A stretch of DNA of 64,000 nucleotides from Streptococcus ovis DSM 16829 (GTDB taxonomy: Bacteria > Bacillota > Bacilli > Lactobacillales > Streptococcaceae), in assembly GCF_000380125.1 (NCBI RefSeq), contig NZ_KB904574.1, forward strand, positions 145,418 to 209,417, written 5' to 3'. Both the position numbers and the translations under genes were made by a program. This document shows, one piece after another, positions 8,428 through 18,231 of the stretch. How positions within the stretch are numbered: the stretch's first letter is position 1; each line of letters starts with the position of its first letter. The notes beneath the pieces were generated by a model, which saw nothing but the letters and a program-made list of their open reading frames with translations, searched no databases and was not told the origin of the DNA.

Positions 8428-8892
8428 ATGTCCCGTTCAGAAAATGTGATTTTAACCAATATGTGCCTGATAGAAGATGGACAAGGAAATATTGTCATGC
8501 AAATACGAGACCCCAAGCGCTATGCTTGGTCTGGTGCAGCCTTGCCTGGTGGGCATATCGAAGCTGGAGAATCGTTGCATGAGGCGGTTGCGAGAGAAGT
8601 ACGTGAGGAAACAGGATTAACCATTCGAAATCCGCGATTGGTTGGGATGAAGCATTGGCACACTACTGAAAATGTGCGCTATCTAGTTTTTCTCTACCGG
8701 ACGTCTGAGTTTACCGGAGAACTACGGTCATCAGAAGAAGGAGAAGTGAAGTGGGTTTCACGCCAAGCACTTCCAGAAATGGAGTTAGCTTATGACTTGC
8801 TCAACCTGCTTCGTATTTTTGAAGAGGAAGAGCTGTCCGAACTCTTCTACTCTGAACGACTAGAAGATGATTTTGTCAGAGAATTTTGGTGA
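8428..8892 (+). CDS. mutX: Nudix hydrolase, MutT/MutX-type 8-oxo-dGTP diphosphatase
   Basis: A 154-residue Nudix protein. The Nudix box is present as GGHIEAGESLHEAVA followed by REVREETGL (about residues 44-66), with the catalytic glutamates in REVREE. Streptococcal MutX hydrolyses 8-oxo-dGTP and so prevents oxidative mutations. The ASGAALPGG-like lead-in and the length agree with that group, but substrate preference among Nudix enzymes cannot be read reliably from sequence. It is a single-gene unit with its own promoter and converges with glgB through a shared bidirectional terminator. Confidence 0.8.
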   Translation: MSRSENVILTNMCLIEDGQGNIVMQIRDPKRYAWSGAALPGGHIEAGESLHEAVAREVREETGLTIRNPRLVGMKHWHTTENVRYLVFLYRTSEFTGELRSSEEGEVKWVSRQALPEMELAYDLLNLLRIFEEEELSELFYSERLEDDFVREFW

Positions 8893-8940
8893 GATACGGC
8901 AACAATTGAAACACAGTACAGAATGCTCTAAGAATTGTAA

Positions 8941-8975
8941 AAAAATCCCTTTGTCACAGCGACAGAGGGATTTTT
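8941..8975. terminator. Bidirectional terminator between mutX and glgB
   Basis: AAAAATCCCTTTGTC pairs with GACAGAGGGATTTTT across five bases, with one wobble. The A and T tracts on either side let it serve both convergent genes. Confidence 0.85.
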
Positions 8976-8994
8976 ACTGTTTCTTCAAATCGAG

Positions 8995-10893
8995 TTATTT
9001 TTCAACTTTCTTTGTTTTTCGAGTAGCTTTTTTCTTCTTTGGGGTTTCGGGAAACACTCGTTGCAAATAATAAGTCGTTAAGCGAGGTACACTGAGATGG
9101 GTATCGCCGTGTTCGTTTGTGAAGATTGAGAATGATTCCATTGGAAGGATGCTTGATGAGAAGACTAATTTGTATTCAGTATCAGGCGTCAAATTCAATT
9201 GGGTTTCATACATATCAACATCATTGAAGTTGTTGACAATCAGCACTTCATCCTCCTCCGCAGTACGAGTAAAGGCAAATAGGTTGCAATCAGCATCTAT
9301 TTTTACCCAATTGAACCCTTTTTCGTAAGCTTGGTAATCGTATTTCCACATGGCAGGATGTTCGCGATAAAAGCCAGATAAGTAGTTCATCATTTGATGG
9401 AAGGATTGATGGATTGGGAACTCAAGCAGATTCCAGTCCATTTCAGTATATTCGTGCCATTCGCGTATGTGCCCCCATTCATTACCCATGAAGAGGAGTT
9501 TTTTACCAGGATGAGCATAGAAGTAACTGTAATAAGCGCGTGCTAGATGGAAGCGGTCTTCGTAGTCTCCATTCATTTTATCAATGATAGAAAGCTTTCC
9601 ATGTACCACTTCATCGTGTGAGAGTGGTAGTAAGAATTGCTCACTTTGGTTGTAGTACATACCAAAGGTTAACTCATTCGAATGATATTTACGATAAACA
9701 GCAGGACGTTCCATGTATTTGAGAGTGTCATTCATCCAGCCCAAATCCCACTTCATATCAAATCCGATACCACCATCTTCTAGGCTATGTGTGACTTTAG
9801 GGAAGCTAGAAGAATCTTCCGCAATCATGACCACACCTTTAAACTCAGCATGGACAAGGGCATTGACACGTTTGATAAAGTCAACTGCGGTATGGTTGAT
9901 ATTTTCATCCGCACATTCTCCACGCCAGTAGAGAAGATAAGAAAGCGCGTCTACACGAATCCCGTCAAAGTGGAATTCCTTCAACCAATACTTGAGGTTC
10001 GAAAGAAGGAAGGAACGTGTCGAACCTTTTCCAAGGTCGAAATTTGCAGTGCCCCATTGCACATTTTCTCGGTCATATTCCTTTTCGTATTCATAAAGAG
10101 ATGAACCGTCAAATTGATAGAGACCATGCGCATCTTTACAGAAGTGGAGCGGTACCCAATCGAGAATAACCCCAATACCTGCTTGGTGACAAGCATCTAC
10201 CAAGTATTTCAACTCATCTGGCTTGCCATAACGGCTAGTCGCACTGAAATAACCTGTTGTTTGATAGCCCCAAGAAGCATCGAGAGGATGCTCGGTAATA
10301 GGCATGAGTTCAATATGAGTAAAATGGTTTTCTTTCACATAGTCAACCAGCATACTGGCCAATTCTTTGTAAGAGTAGTAACAAGCTGTTGAATCAGCTT
10401 CAAGAGCTGCTTGGTCAACCACCTTTTGGCGCCAAGAGCCTAGATGGACTTCATAGACAGAAAATGGGCTCGTCTTGAAATCATAATTGACACGATTGTA
10501 CATCCAGACATCATCTTTAAACTTGTAGCGAGGATTGTATGTGACAGATGCTGTTTTCGGACGAACCTCGCTAAAGAAAGCATAAGGATCCGCCTTGTGG
10601 AGTTCCCAACCTTGCTGTGTAATAATCAAATACTTATACGTTTCAAGTGATTTGAGTCCTTCAACATAAAGATAGAAAACACCATCAACTTCTCGTTGCA
10701 TTTCGTGAGTGCGTTCCCAGTTGTTGAAATTTCCCACAAGAAAAACCTGTGCAGCATTTGGAGCATACAGACGGAACTCAGTTCCAAGGATTTTGTTTCT
10801 CTCCTTGACCATATGAGCTCCCATGGTTTCATAGAGATTGGTATGTTCACCAGTTTGAAGATAGTAAAGATCAACATCACTAAATTGTGTCAT
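8995..10893 (-). CDS. glgB: 1,4-alpha-glucan branching enzyme
   Basis: A 632-residue GH13 enzyme that introduces alpha-1,6 branches into glycogen. The N-terminal CBM48 domain (about residues 25-110) is followed by the TIM barrel. Catalytic residues are the aspartate in DGIRVDALSYLLYW, the glutamate in VVMIAEDSSS and the aspartate in LPLSHDEVVHGK. I start it at 10893 because AAGGAG lies seven bases upstream; the longer frame begins inside that ribosome binding site. The C-terminus ends in a lysine-rich tail (KKKKATRKTKK). It is the last gene of the minus-strand operon glgC-glgD-glgA-glgB. No glgP or debranching gene is present in the window. Confidence 0.97.
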   Translation of the reverse strand: MTQFSDVDLYYLQTGEHTNLYETMGAHMVKERNKILGTEFRLYAPNAAQVFLVGNFNNWERTHEMQREVDGVFYLYVEGLKSLETYKYLIITQQGWELHKADPYAFFSEVRPKTASVTYNPRYKFKDDVWMYNRVNYDFKTSPFSVYEVHLGSWRQKVVDQAALEADSTACYYSYKELASMLVDYVKENHFTHIELMPITEHPLDASWGYQTTGYFSATSRYGKPDELKYLVDACHQAGIGVILDWVPLHFCKDAHGLYQFDGSSLYEYEKEYDRENVQWGTANFDLGKGSTRSFLLSNLKYWLKEFHFDGIRVDALSYLLYWRGECADENINHTAVDFIKRVNALVHAEFKGVVMIAEDSSSFPKVTHSLEDGGIGFDMKWDLGWMNDTLKYMERPAVYRKYHSNELTFGMYYNQSEQFLLPLSHDEVVHGKLSIIDKMNGDYEDRFHLARAYYSYFYAHPGKKLLFMGNEWGHIREWHEYTEMDWNLLEFPIHQSFHQMMNYLSGFYREHPAMWKYDYQAYEKGFNWVKIDADCNLFAFTRTAEEDEVLIVNNFNDVDMYETQLNLTPDTEYKLVFSSSILPMESFSIFTNEHGDTHLSVPRLTTYYLQRVFPETPKKKKATRKTKKVEK

Positions 10894-10963
10894 GAATTCT
10901 CCTTTCAAAAAGGGAGCCGACAGACAATCGACGAATCGACGATATCGTACTCCCTTGCTTGCT

Positions 10964-12409
10964 TTATTGTGTGATTTCTTGATAGAGGAAGGTGTATTTC
11001 TCAGCAGAAGCTGTCCAACTCACATCTAAGTCCATTGCTTGTTGTACCAGTTTTGCCCAGTCATCAGGACGTTCATAGTATGTTTTCAGTGCCAAGTCGT
11101 AGACTTGTCTCATACTGTAGGCGTCTTTTCCGCCAAAGCTAAATCCGGTACCTGCAGCTGTATCCAGATGGTAAGGCGTTACCGTGTCACGTAAACCACC
11201 AGTTTCTCGAACGAGTGGAAGTGTACCGTAGTGCATGGAAATCAATTGACTAATACCACATGGTTCAAACATGGATGGCATAAGGAAGAGATCACTCGCA
11301 GCGTAAATCTGATGCGCAAGAGGTTCATTATACCCACGGTAAAAGGCAAATTTATCAGGATAGGCATTCTTGAAGTGGTTGAAGGCATTCTCGATGTCTG
11401 TTTCACCATTCCCAAGAATGACAAATTGAACATTTGCTTGTAAGAGATGGCCTAAGACTTCCGTCATCAGATAGAATCCTTTTTGCCAAGTCAATCTGGA
11501 AACAATCCCTACAAGTGCAATATTTTCATCTTGTGGTAAACCAAATTGCGCTTGAAGAGCCAGCTTGTTTACTTTCTTATCAGCAATGGTATCTTTGCCA
11601 TAATTTTTTACAAGGTATGAATCTGTTTGACTATTCCAAGTATCATAGTCAATTCCATTGACAATACCGCATAAGTCATGGCGACGCAACTCCAGTACAT
11701 GCTGCATGTTTTCGCCAAATTCCTCTGTTAAAATCTCCTGTGCGTAGGTTTCTGATACAGTCGTTACTTTGTCTGCGTAAAGAATACCCAGCTTCATGAA
11801 GCTGATACAATCGTCGTAGAAGCGCGCCGTGCCATCCAAGTAATAACCGAAGTCCATACCAAGCGCAGACCAGAGATAGTGCTCATGGAAAATTCCTTGG
11901 AAAGCAAGGTTGTGAATCGTAAAGACATGCTTAATGGCACGAAATTCTTCCCGATAACTGTAAAATGTATGACAGAGAAAAGGAATAGCAGCAGTATGCC
12001 AGTCATGCGTGTGAATGACATCTGGGAAATAGTTGAGGGCTTCAAGGAGACGGCAGGTTGCATGTTGGAAGAATCCAAAACGCATCGCATCATCATCATA
12101 GCCATAGAGTTGATCACGTTCGAAGTAGTCACGATGTTCAATGAAATAGAATGTAACACCGTCAACAACTTGACTATACACATTCGCCATTGTCTGAATG
12201 TCACCTGCTCGAACGTCAAAACTAGCTACGTAATCAAATTGATTGTGGTTGTTGATGGCCATTTTCAAATAAAGTGGCATCACAACACGAACATCCATTC
12301 CCTGACGGACTAATTCTTTCGGCAGAGAGCCGATCACATCTGCAAGACCACCTGTTTTAATAAAGGGAAGCCCCTCAGAAGCGACAAACAAGACTGATTT
12401 TTTGGTCAT
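10964..12409 (-). CDS. glgA: Glycogen synthase
   Basis: A 481-residue GT5 enzyme that transfers glucose from ADP-glucose to the growing glycogen chain. The N-terminal KTGGLADV motif (residues 18-25) binds ADP-glucose. The second domain has SRLTWQKG and the E-x7-E-type region PSMFEPCGISQLISM near the C-terminus. The start has a good ribosome binding site (GGAGGG). It lies 10 bp after glgD and about 70 bp before glgB. A 7-bp inverted repeat (10910-10916 with 10950-10956) in the glgA-glgB gap may fold in the mRNA. Confidence 0.97.
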   Translation of the reverse strand: MTKKSVLFVASEGLPFIKTGGLADVIGSLPKELVRQGMDVRVVMPLYLKMAINNHNQFDYVASFDVRAGDIQTMANVYSQVVDGVTFYFIEHRDYFERDQLYGYDDDAMRFGFFQHATCRLLEALNYFPDVIHTHDWHTAAIPFLCHTFYSYREEFRAIKHVFTIHNLAFQGIFHEHYLWSALGMDFGYYLDGTARFYDDCISFMKLGILYADKVTTVSETYAQEILTEEFGENMQHVLELRRHDLCGIVNGIDYDTWNSQTDSYLVKNYGKDTIADKKVNKLALQAQFGLPQDENIALVGIVSRLTWQKGFYLMTEVLGHLLQANVQFVILGNGETDIENAFNHFKNAYPDKFAFYRGYNEPLAHQIYAASDLFLMPSMFEPCGISQLISMHYGTLPLVRETGGLRDTVTPYHLDTAAGTGFSFGGKDAYSMRQVYDLALKTYYERPDDWAKLVQQAMDLDVSWTASAEKYTFLYQEITQ

Positions 12410-12419
12410 AATTCCCTCC

Positions 12420-13535
12420 TTAGATGATTTGGTAAGTCTTCAGATAAGCAGGGGATGTTTCGCTTCCTTTGATATCTACTGGGTGAATGATTTTTGTTGC
12501 CTTATCAACGATGGCATTCTCAATATTTGCACCACTCTTAATGACGACTCCGTTGAGGATGATAGAGTTTTTCACCACAACGCCTTCTTCAATGACAACA
12601 TCACGGTCAATGACAGAATTTTCAACTTGTCCGTTGATGTGAGCACCATTTGCAATCAAGCTACCTTTTACTTCAGCCAATGGACCATATAGACATGGTG
12701 AACTATCACTTGTTTGTGTGTAGATTGGCCAGTTGTTCTTGAAGAGCAATTTGCGGATGTCACGGTCAATCAGTTCTAATTGTGTTTGGTAGTAAGCTTC
12801 AACAGTGTTGATACATGCGACATAGTCACGATGGGCGTAGCCCATAATCTTGTATTGATCTACGACATCACGTAGAATATCTTTCAACCAATAGAGTGAT
12901 GATACTTTATTTGCACGTTTGATGAGCTCAAGGAACAAACTACGTTTCATGAAGTAGGCTTCCAAAGAAACGGGACGGTTTTTGTATTTTCCATGATTTT
13001 CTTGGAATTCTACAATCCGTTTGTCATCACCAAATTTTAATGTTTGGCAACCAATAAAATGATTTTTAGCATCTGTTACATTTTTGTAGAGAACAGTGAT
13101 GTCAGCTCCAGTTTCCAAATGTTCGTCTTGCAATTTTGAGAAATCTTGACTATAGATGAAGTAAGAAGGAGCAATCAAGACATACTCTTTATCTGAACTT
13201 TCGATATAGTGAATATTATCTGAGAAAGCCTTAATATCATGTTGGTAGACAGAATTTGGATCTGTTACACTGTTCAATAGACGGAGTTTGCCACGTTTAC
13301 TGTTGATATTGTAATGTTTTCCTGTACCCACGTGTTGGATTGTGGAGCGCATTCTAGCTGGCATATAGACTTGAAATTCTGTCAAGCCAGAGTTGGACAT
13401 ATTGGATAGGATAAAGTCAATCAAACGATAACGACCGAGGAAAGCGTAAGCTTGCACACCGCGGTGGTTCATAACATCTCCAAAATGAACATTTGTTCCT
13501 TCGATATTGACAATTCCCAATGTATTTCTTAACAT
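12420..13535 (-). CDS. glgD: Glucose-1-phosphate adenylyltransferase regulatory subunit
   Basis: A 371-residue GlgC paralogue that forms a heteromer with GlgC in Firmicutes. The nucleotidyltransferase fold is followed by left-handed beta-helix repeats (about residues 270-340). The GGxGTRL nucleotide-binding loop found in GlgC is replaced by EGTNVHFGDVMNHRG, so it is probably weakly active or inactive alone and increases GlgC activity. It is 12 bp downstream of glgC and 10 bp upstream of glgA. Confidence 0.95.
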   Translation of the reverse strand: MLRNTLGIVNIEGTNVHFGDVMNHRGVQAYAFLGRYRLIDFILSNMSNSGLTEFQVYMPARMRSTIQHVGTGKHYNINSKRGKLRLLNSVTDPNSVYQHDIKAFSDNIHYIESSDKEYVLIAPSYFIYSQDFSKLQDEHLETGADITVLYKNVTDAKNHFIGCQTLKFGDDKRIVEFQENHGKYKNRPVSLEAYFMKRSLFLELIKRANKVSSLYWLKDILRDVVDQYKIMGYAHRDYVACINTVEAYYQTQLELIDRDIRKLLFKNNWPIYTQTSDSSPCLYGPLAEVKGSLIANGAHINGQVENSVIDRDVVIEEGVVVKNSIILNGVVIKSGANIENAIVDKATKIIHPVDIKGSETSPAYLKTYQII

Positions 13536-13547
13536 AGTTTCCCTCTC

Positions 13548-14675
13548 TTATTTTGTCGTATTCTTGTCAATTAGCAAGACTTTATCAGCAGTTCCTGCAA
13601 GTTTCACGCCATCACCGATTTTTATATTTTCAGCGACAATGACATATTCTAATTGAGCACCTTCACCGACAGAAGAGCCTGGTAGAAGGACAGAATTTTT
13701 CACAGAAGAATCCTCTCCGACAATGACATCCGTTGAAACAACAGAATGATCGACTGTTCCGTCAATGATAGCTCCTTTATCAATATAAGCATTTTTAACA
13801 GTTGCTTTTGAGCCAATTACTTGAGCAGGAGAGCCAGAGTCTTCTGAGTAAATCTTCCAAGTTGGGTCAGACAGATCTAGGTCACCAGAGTGATCAATCA
13901 AGTCCATATTGGATTCCCAAAGGCTGTTGACAGTACCGACGTCCTTCCAGTATCCACGGAACGGATGAGCATAGAGACGTTTGCCATCTTCCAAATATTT
14001 TGGAATGATATCATGTCCGAAGTCATGAGAAGAAGTGTCCAATTTGTCATCTTCTTGCAAATATTTTTTGAGGCTCTTCCAGGTAAAGATATAAATCCCC
14101 ATTGAAGCAAGATTGCTCTTAGGATTTTCAGGTTTTTCTTCAAATTCTTCGATACGGTAGTTTTCGTCCGTATTCATAATACCGAAACGAGAAGCTTCCT
14201 TAATTGGGACTTCAATAACTGCGATAGTAGCATCCGCTTCTTTTTGAATATGAGTGTCCAACAGTTTATCGTAGTTCATCTTGTAGATGTGGTCACCAGA
14301 CAAAATAAGGACGTATTCTGGCTCGTGTAGGTCGATGAAATCAATATTTTGGGTAATCGCATCAGCAGTACCTTTGTAGAGTCCAAAACCTTCGATTTTT
14401 TCACGAGGAGGTAAGACAAAGATACCAGATCCTTGAACATCAAGTCCCCAACGTTGCGATTGTGCGACGTAAGAATTCAGCTGGACAGATTCATATTGGG
14501 TCAAGACACCAACAACATCAATACCAGAGTTTGCACAGTTACTTAAAGGGAAGTCGATGATACGGTATTTACCTCCGAAAGCTACGGCAGGTTTTGCGAC
14601 TTTTTTTGTCAAGCCTTCCAAACGTGTACCACGTCCACCAGCAAGAATCATCGCTAATAATTTGTTTTGTGCCAA
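13548..14675 (-). CDS. glgC: Glucose-1-phosphate adenylyltransferase catalytic subunit
   Basis: A 375-residue enzyme that makes ADP-glucose from ATP and glucose-1-phosphate, the committed step of glycogen synthesis. The catalytic loop is [20 protein letters not shown] and the sugar-phosphate region includes [17 protein letters not shown]-terminal beta-helix domain follows. The likely start is TTG at 14675, eight bases after AAGGAG; a GTG nine bases earlier overlaps the ribosome binding site and is less likely. It heads the glycogen operon, behind an extended -10 promoter with an overlapping cre site. Confidence 0.94.
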   Translation of the reverse strand: MAQNKLLAMILAGGRGTRLEGLTKKVAKPAVAFGGKYRIIDFPLSNCANSGIDVVGVLTQYESVQLNSYVAQSQRWGLDVQGSGIFVLPPREKIEGFGLYKGTADAITQNIDFIDLHEPEYVLILSGDHIYKMNYDKLLDTHIQKEADATIAVIEVPIKEASRFGIMNTDENYRIEEFEEKPENPKSNLASMGIYIFTWKSLKKYLQEDDKLDTSSHDFGHDIIPKYLEDGKRLYAHPFRGYWKDVGTVNSLWESNMDLIDHSGDLDLSDPTWKIYSEDSGSPAQVIGSKATVKNAYIDKGAIIDGTVDHSVVSTDVIVGEDSSVKNSVLLPGSSVGEGAQLEYVIVAENIKIGDGVKLAGTADKVLLIDKNTTK

Positions 14676-14707
14676 AATGATCACTCCTTATTTCTTAAGA
14701 TAATTAA

Positions 14708-14716
14708 ATTATACCA
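14708..14716 (-). promoter_or_regulatory. Extended -10 promoter of the glycogen operon
   Basis: On the minus strand this reads TGGTATAAT, a TGn-TATAAT extended -10 element, about 32 bases upstream of the glgC TTG start. The -35 region is weak, as is usual for extended -10 promoters. Confidence 0.75.
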
Positions 14717-14731
14717 TAAAAGAAAAAATAA

Positions 14732-14745
14732 TGAAAGCGTTTCCT
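14732..14745. promoter_or_regulatory. CcpA catabolite-responsive element (cre) at the glg promoter
   Basis: TGAAAGCGTTTCCT matches the Gram-positive cre consensus TGWAARCGYTWNCW at every position. It occupies the -35 region of the glgC promoter, where CcpA binding would normally repress. This predicts lower glycogen synthesis during growth on preferred sugars. Confidence 0.75.
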
Positions 14746-14750
14746 GTTAT

Positions 14751-14773
14751 AAAATTGAAGAGTTTTCAATTTT
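14751..14773 (-). terminator. Weak AT-rich hairpin downstream of the LysR gene
   Basis: AAAATTGAA pairs with TTCAATTTT over a five-base loop. It lies in the 3' direction from the cpsY-type gene and could be a weak terminator, but the stem is nearly all A-T. Confidence 0.3.
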
Positions 14774-14848
14774 ATTCAAAAAACTTTTCATTATTTTTTC
14801 ATAATTTTGTATAAGATTCGCTTTACAAAGAGCCATCAACTGGAGCTT

Positions 14849-15757
14849 TTAAAAATCAGACGGCACTTCATCAAGTAGGTATTGGATAAATTTTTCTCCC
14901 ATATTAGAGAGGTGCGTTTTTTCATGCTGAATATAAACCAATTCAATCGTATCATCATACTCCAGTGGAATGGAGACAATACCATCTCCGTTTAGGTTAC
15001 TGTTTAAAATACCTGTTGCGATGGTGTAGCCATCTAGTCCGATTAAGAGATTAAAAAGTGTAGCACGGTCGGACACAACAATTGATTTTTTGTGGTGCTC
15101 TTGGGATAAAATTTCTTCTGAAAAGTAGAAGGAGTTATGAATCCCTTGCTCATAGCTGAGATAAGGGAAATCGACCAAATCATCTAGTGTGACGACTTCT
15201 TTTTTAGCCAGAGGATTTTTTTTGCTGACAAACACATGTGGTTTTGCTGTGAAGAGTGGTGTATAGGTCAAATGATTATCATCAAGCAGTTTCAATAAGA
15301 CATCACGGTTAAATTGGTTTAAAAAGAGAACGCCGATTTCTGAACGAAAGTTTTTGACATCATCAATAATTTCCCAAGTCCGCGTCTCCCGCAAGAAGAG
15401 CTCGTAGTTTTCCATGTTTGTCTTTTTTAAGAGGCTCACAAAGGCGTTCACGACAAAAGCATAGTGCTGTGAGGATACGCTAAACAATTCACGTCGGACA
15501 TCTGATTTTTTATACCGTTCTTCTAATAATTCAGCCTGCTCGACCACTTGGCGTGCATAGGATAAAAACTCAATACCGTCCTTTGTTAAGGTAATGCCTT
15601 TTGGATGGCGGTTGAAAATAGTGATCCCCATTTCCTTTTCTAAATCCTTGACGGAATTTGACAGACTGGGCTGGGTAATAAAGAGTTGCTTTGCCGCCTC
15701 GTTCATGGAGCCAGTTTCTGCAATTTTAATAATATAGTATAATTGTTGGATTCTCAT
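14849..15757 (-). CDS. cpsY: LysR-family regulator of the CpsY/MtaR type
   Basis: A 302-residue LysR regulator with an N-terminal winged helix (MRIQQLYYIIKI, MNEAAKQLFITQPSLSNSV) and a C-terminal periplasmic-binding-type effector domain. The sequence closely recalls S. agalactiae CpsY/MtaR, encoded in the same divergent position upstream of cpsA. In that species it controls methionine transport and virulence, and in S. iniae the homologue affects neutrophil survival. Direct control of capsule genes is not established by position. I start at the ATG at 15757, which gives the family N-terminus; the longer frame starts with an unlikely TTG and unrelated residues. The ribosome binding site is poor. 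Confidence 0.9.
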   Translation of the reverse strand: MRIQQLYYIIKIAETGSMNEAAKQLFITQPSLSNSVKDLEKEMGITIFNRHPKGITLTKDGIEFLSYARQVVEQAELLEERYKKSDVRRELFSVSSQHYAFVVNAFVSLLKKTNMENYELFLRETRTWEIIDDVKNFRSEIGVLFLNQFNRDVLLKLLDDNHLTYTPLFTAKPHVFVSKKNPLAKKEVVTLDDLVDFPYLSYEQGIHNSFYFSEEILSQEHHKKSIVVSDRATLFNLLIGLDGYTIATGILNSNLNGDGIVSIPLEYDDTIELVYIQHEKTHLSNMGEKFIQYLLDEVPSDF

Positions 15758-15953
15758 AATAGTAGTGTATCTCAAAAACGGATTTCCTGCAAGAAGTTGA
15801 ACAAGGTACAAATTAAAAACACCGCACCAATTTCTAATTTTCTGACATTTCTTATGAAAACGGTTAATGTTCGGAAATATAGAAATGTTCTAAAAAGGAT
15901 GTGTAAAAATATAAATAAATTTCACTAATAATGTAAAAAAGCAGTGATTTTCA

Positions 15954-15982
15954 TTGTAAAACTTCTGAAAAAATGGTATTCT
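15954..15982 (+). promoter_or_regulatory. Capsule operon promoter
   Basis: TTGTAA (15954-15959), a 17-base spacer and TATTCT (15977-15982) preceded by TGG, giving an extended -10. It lies 38 bases upstream of cpsA. The 15758-15953 stretch between the divergent cpsY and cpsA genes is AT-rich and contains no other gene I can support; binding sites for CpsY probably lie there. Confidence 0.75.
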
Positions 15983-16019
15983 AGATTCGTTTAAGTATTT
16001 TTAAAAATCGGAGAATTCA

Positions 16020-17480
16020 ATGTCTAGACGTGCACAATCTAAGAAGAAAAAGACAGGTTCCCATCGAACTTGGAGTATGATAAACTCTGCCTTGTTAACA
16101 CTTTATACGGTTTTGGCTGCCTTTTTTACCTATCAGATGTTCCGCCATCATTTTTTGGCTTTTAGACACCTCAATGTCATTCTGACAGGTATCTTGGTTG
16201 CTATTTTTGTGTTTGGGCTCCTCTTGCTGTTATCGAAAAAAGCAAAATTAGGAACTGCAATTGTCTTACTGGTATTTACCCTCTTATCTGCTGCTGGCTT
16301 ATATGTTGTGCAGTCAACGGTCCAAGTTGCTGAAAAAATCAATAAAACTGCTTCTTACTCAGAAACAGAGATGCGCGTGGTTGTCGCGGCAGATAGTCCT
16401 ATTTCAGATGTTTCGGAATTAACGACTGTCCAGGCACCAACGAAGAATGACTCGGAAAATATCCAAAAATTAGTCAACGATATTCAGCAAAATAAGGGCG
16501 TCACGTTGGCGACAGAAACAGTTGATTCTTATCAACATGCCTATGAAAATGTGACGGGTGGCTCAACGCAGGCGATGGTTTTAAACGGTGCCTATTCTAG
16601 TTTGCTAGAGCTGACTTATCCAGATTACGAAGAGAAGCTCAAAACCATTTATACCTATAAAATTACTGAAAAAGTAGCGCCAGAGAAGCAAACACAAGCG
16701 AATGCAAATGTCTTGAATCTCTATATTAGTGGGATTGATACCTATGGTTCTATTTCAACGGTTTCTCGTTCAGATGTGAACATTATCATGACGGTTAATA
16801 TGGATACGCATAAGGTGTTATTGACGACGACTCCTCGGGATTCCTATGTTCAAATCCCAGATGGTGGTGGAGATCAGTATGATAAGTTGACACATGCTGG
16901 TATCTACGGTGTTGAAACGTCCATGAAGACCCTTGAAAACCTGTATGGTATCGATATCAATTACTATGCTCGGATTAACTTCACAAGTTTCTTGAAATTG
17001 ATTGATCTAATCGGTGGCGTCGAAGTGTATAATGATCAGGCGTTCAGCACATCTGAATATGATTTCCCTGTCGGAAAAATTACCCTCAATTCAGAAAAGG
17101 CACTTCGATTTGTAAGAGAGCGCTATTCATTGACAAATGGAGATGCAGACCGTGGTCGGAATCAGCAAAAAGTCATAGCAGCTATTATCAACAAATTAGC
17201 CTCTATTGATTCCATTGCTAATTTTTCAAATATCGTCAGTGGCTTGCAAGATTCACTTCAAACCAATATGTCTTTAGAAACAGTGATGCAATTTGCCAAT
17301 AATCAGTTGTCTTCTAAGAATCCATTTACGGTAACATCTCAAGATGTGACAGGGACTGGTTCGACAGGGCAATTGCCATCTTATGCAATGCCAGGTGCTA
17401 GTCTCTATATGATGTCCCTAGACCAAGCAAGTGTAGATGCAGCGAAGCAAGCTATAAGAGATGTGATGGAAGGAAAATAA
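16020..17480 (+). CDS. cpsA: LytR-CpsA-Psr family capsule attachment protein (Wzg)
   Basis: A 486-residue membrane protein that links undecaprenyl-linked capsule polymer to peptidoglycan. A basic N-terminus leads into three transmembrane helices between about residues 20 and 105. A DNA-PPF-type extracellular region follows, then the LCP domain (about 230-390) with conserved arginines and aspartates (SRSDVNIIM, TTTPRDSYVQIP, FVRERYSLTNGDADRGRNQQ). It is the first gene of the capsule operon, with GGAG before the ATG. Confidence 0.96.
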   Translation: MSRRAQSKKKKTGSHRTWSMINSALLTLYTVLAAFFTYQMFRHHFLAFRHLNVILTGILVAIFVFGLLLLLSKKAKLGTAIVLLVFTLLSAAGLYVVQSTVQVAEKINKTASYSETEMRVVVAADSPISDVSELTTVQAPTKNDSENIQKLVNDIQQNKGVTLATETVDSYQHAYENVTGGSTQAMVLNGAYSSLLELTYPDYEEKLKTIYTYKITEKVAPEKQTQANANVLNLYISGIDTYGSISTVSRSDVNIIMTVNMDTHKVLLTTTPRDSYVQIPDGGGDQYDKLTHAGIYGVETSMKTLENLYGIDINYYARINFTSFLKLIDLIGGVEVYNDQAFSTSEYDFPVGKITLNSEKALRFVRERYSLTNGDADRGRNQQKVIAAIINKLASIDSIANFSNIVSGLQDSLQTNMSLETVMQFANNQLSSKNPFTVTSQDVTGTGSTGQLPSYAMPGASLYMMSLDQASVDAAKQAIRDVMEGK

Positions 17481-17491
17481 TAGGATAACTT

Positions 17492-18223
17492 ATGATTGAT
17501 ATTCATTCGCATATTATTTTTGATGTTGACGATGGTCCGCGTACCTTAGAGGAAAGTATGCAGCTAATTGCTGAAAGCTATGCTCAGGGGGTACGTGGAA
17601 TCGTCTCTACTTCCCATCGGCGCAAAGGCATGTTTGAAACTCCCGAAGAGAAGATTCGTGCGCATTACGAAGTTGTGAAAGCAGAAGTTGCAAAATACTT
17701 TCCGGATCTTGAGTTATATTATGGTGGAGAGCTTTATTATAGCAACGATATTCTTCAAAAGTTAGAAGCAGGAAATGCGCCAAGAATGAATGGAACGCGC
17801 TTCGCATTGATTGAGTTTAGTATGAACACCCCGTGGAAAGACATCCAAGCAGCAGTTGGAAAAGTGCTGATGCTGGGCATTACCCCCATTATTGCCCATA
17901 TTGAACGCTACAATGCACTGGAATTTAAAAGAGAGCGGGTTCAAGAACTGATTAATATGGGATGTTATACGCAGGTCAATAGTTCTCACGTTTTAAAGCC
18001 AAAGTTGTTTGGCGACAAATACAAGATCTTTAAGAAACGTGCTCGTTACTTTTTAGAAGAAGATTTAGTGCATTGTGTAGCTAGTGACATGCACAATACT
18101 GGAGAGAGAAAGCCTTATATGGCGGAAGCCTATCGGATTGTGATGAGGGAGTTCGGCAGAAAACGAGCCCATGAGCTTTTTCGCTTCAATCCTCAAACTT
18201 TATTAGAAAATAGTAATTTATAG
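17492..18223 (+). CDS. cpsB: PHP-family protein tyrosine phosphatase (Wzh)
   Basis: A 243-residue manganese-dependent phosphatase of the PHP fold that dephosphorylates the tyrosine-rich tail of CpsD/Wze and so tunes capsule synthesis. Metal-binding motifs are visible: IDIHSHIIFDVDDGP at the N-terminus, HIERYN in the middle and SDMHNTGERKP near the C-terminus. It is 11 bp after cpsA and 8 bp before cpsC. Confidence 0.96.
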   Translation: MIDIHSHIIFDVDDGPRTLEESMQLIAESYAQGVRGIVSTSHRRKGMFETPEEKIRAHYEVVKAEVAKYFPDLELYYGGELYYSNDILQKLEAGNAPRMNGTRFALIEFSMNTPWKDIQAAVGKVLMLGITPIIAHIERYNALEFKRERVQELINMGCYTQVNSSHVLKPKLFGDKYKIFKKRARYFLEEDLVHCVASDMHNTGERKPYMAEAYRIVMREFGRKRAHELFRFNPQTLLENSNL

Positions 18224-18231
18224 GAGTAAAA

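Noticed and set aside
10910-10956. Terminator between glgA and glgB
   Set aside because: The inverted repeat has only seven pairs with a 33-base loop and no T-run, and glgB has no separate promoter.
11794-12313. Long antisense reading frames of more than 140 codons on both strands inside glgA
   Set aside because: They have no ribosome binding sites or recognisable domains and lie wholly within a clear glgA frame.
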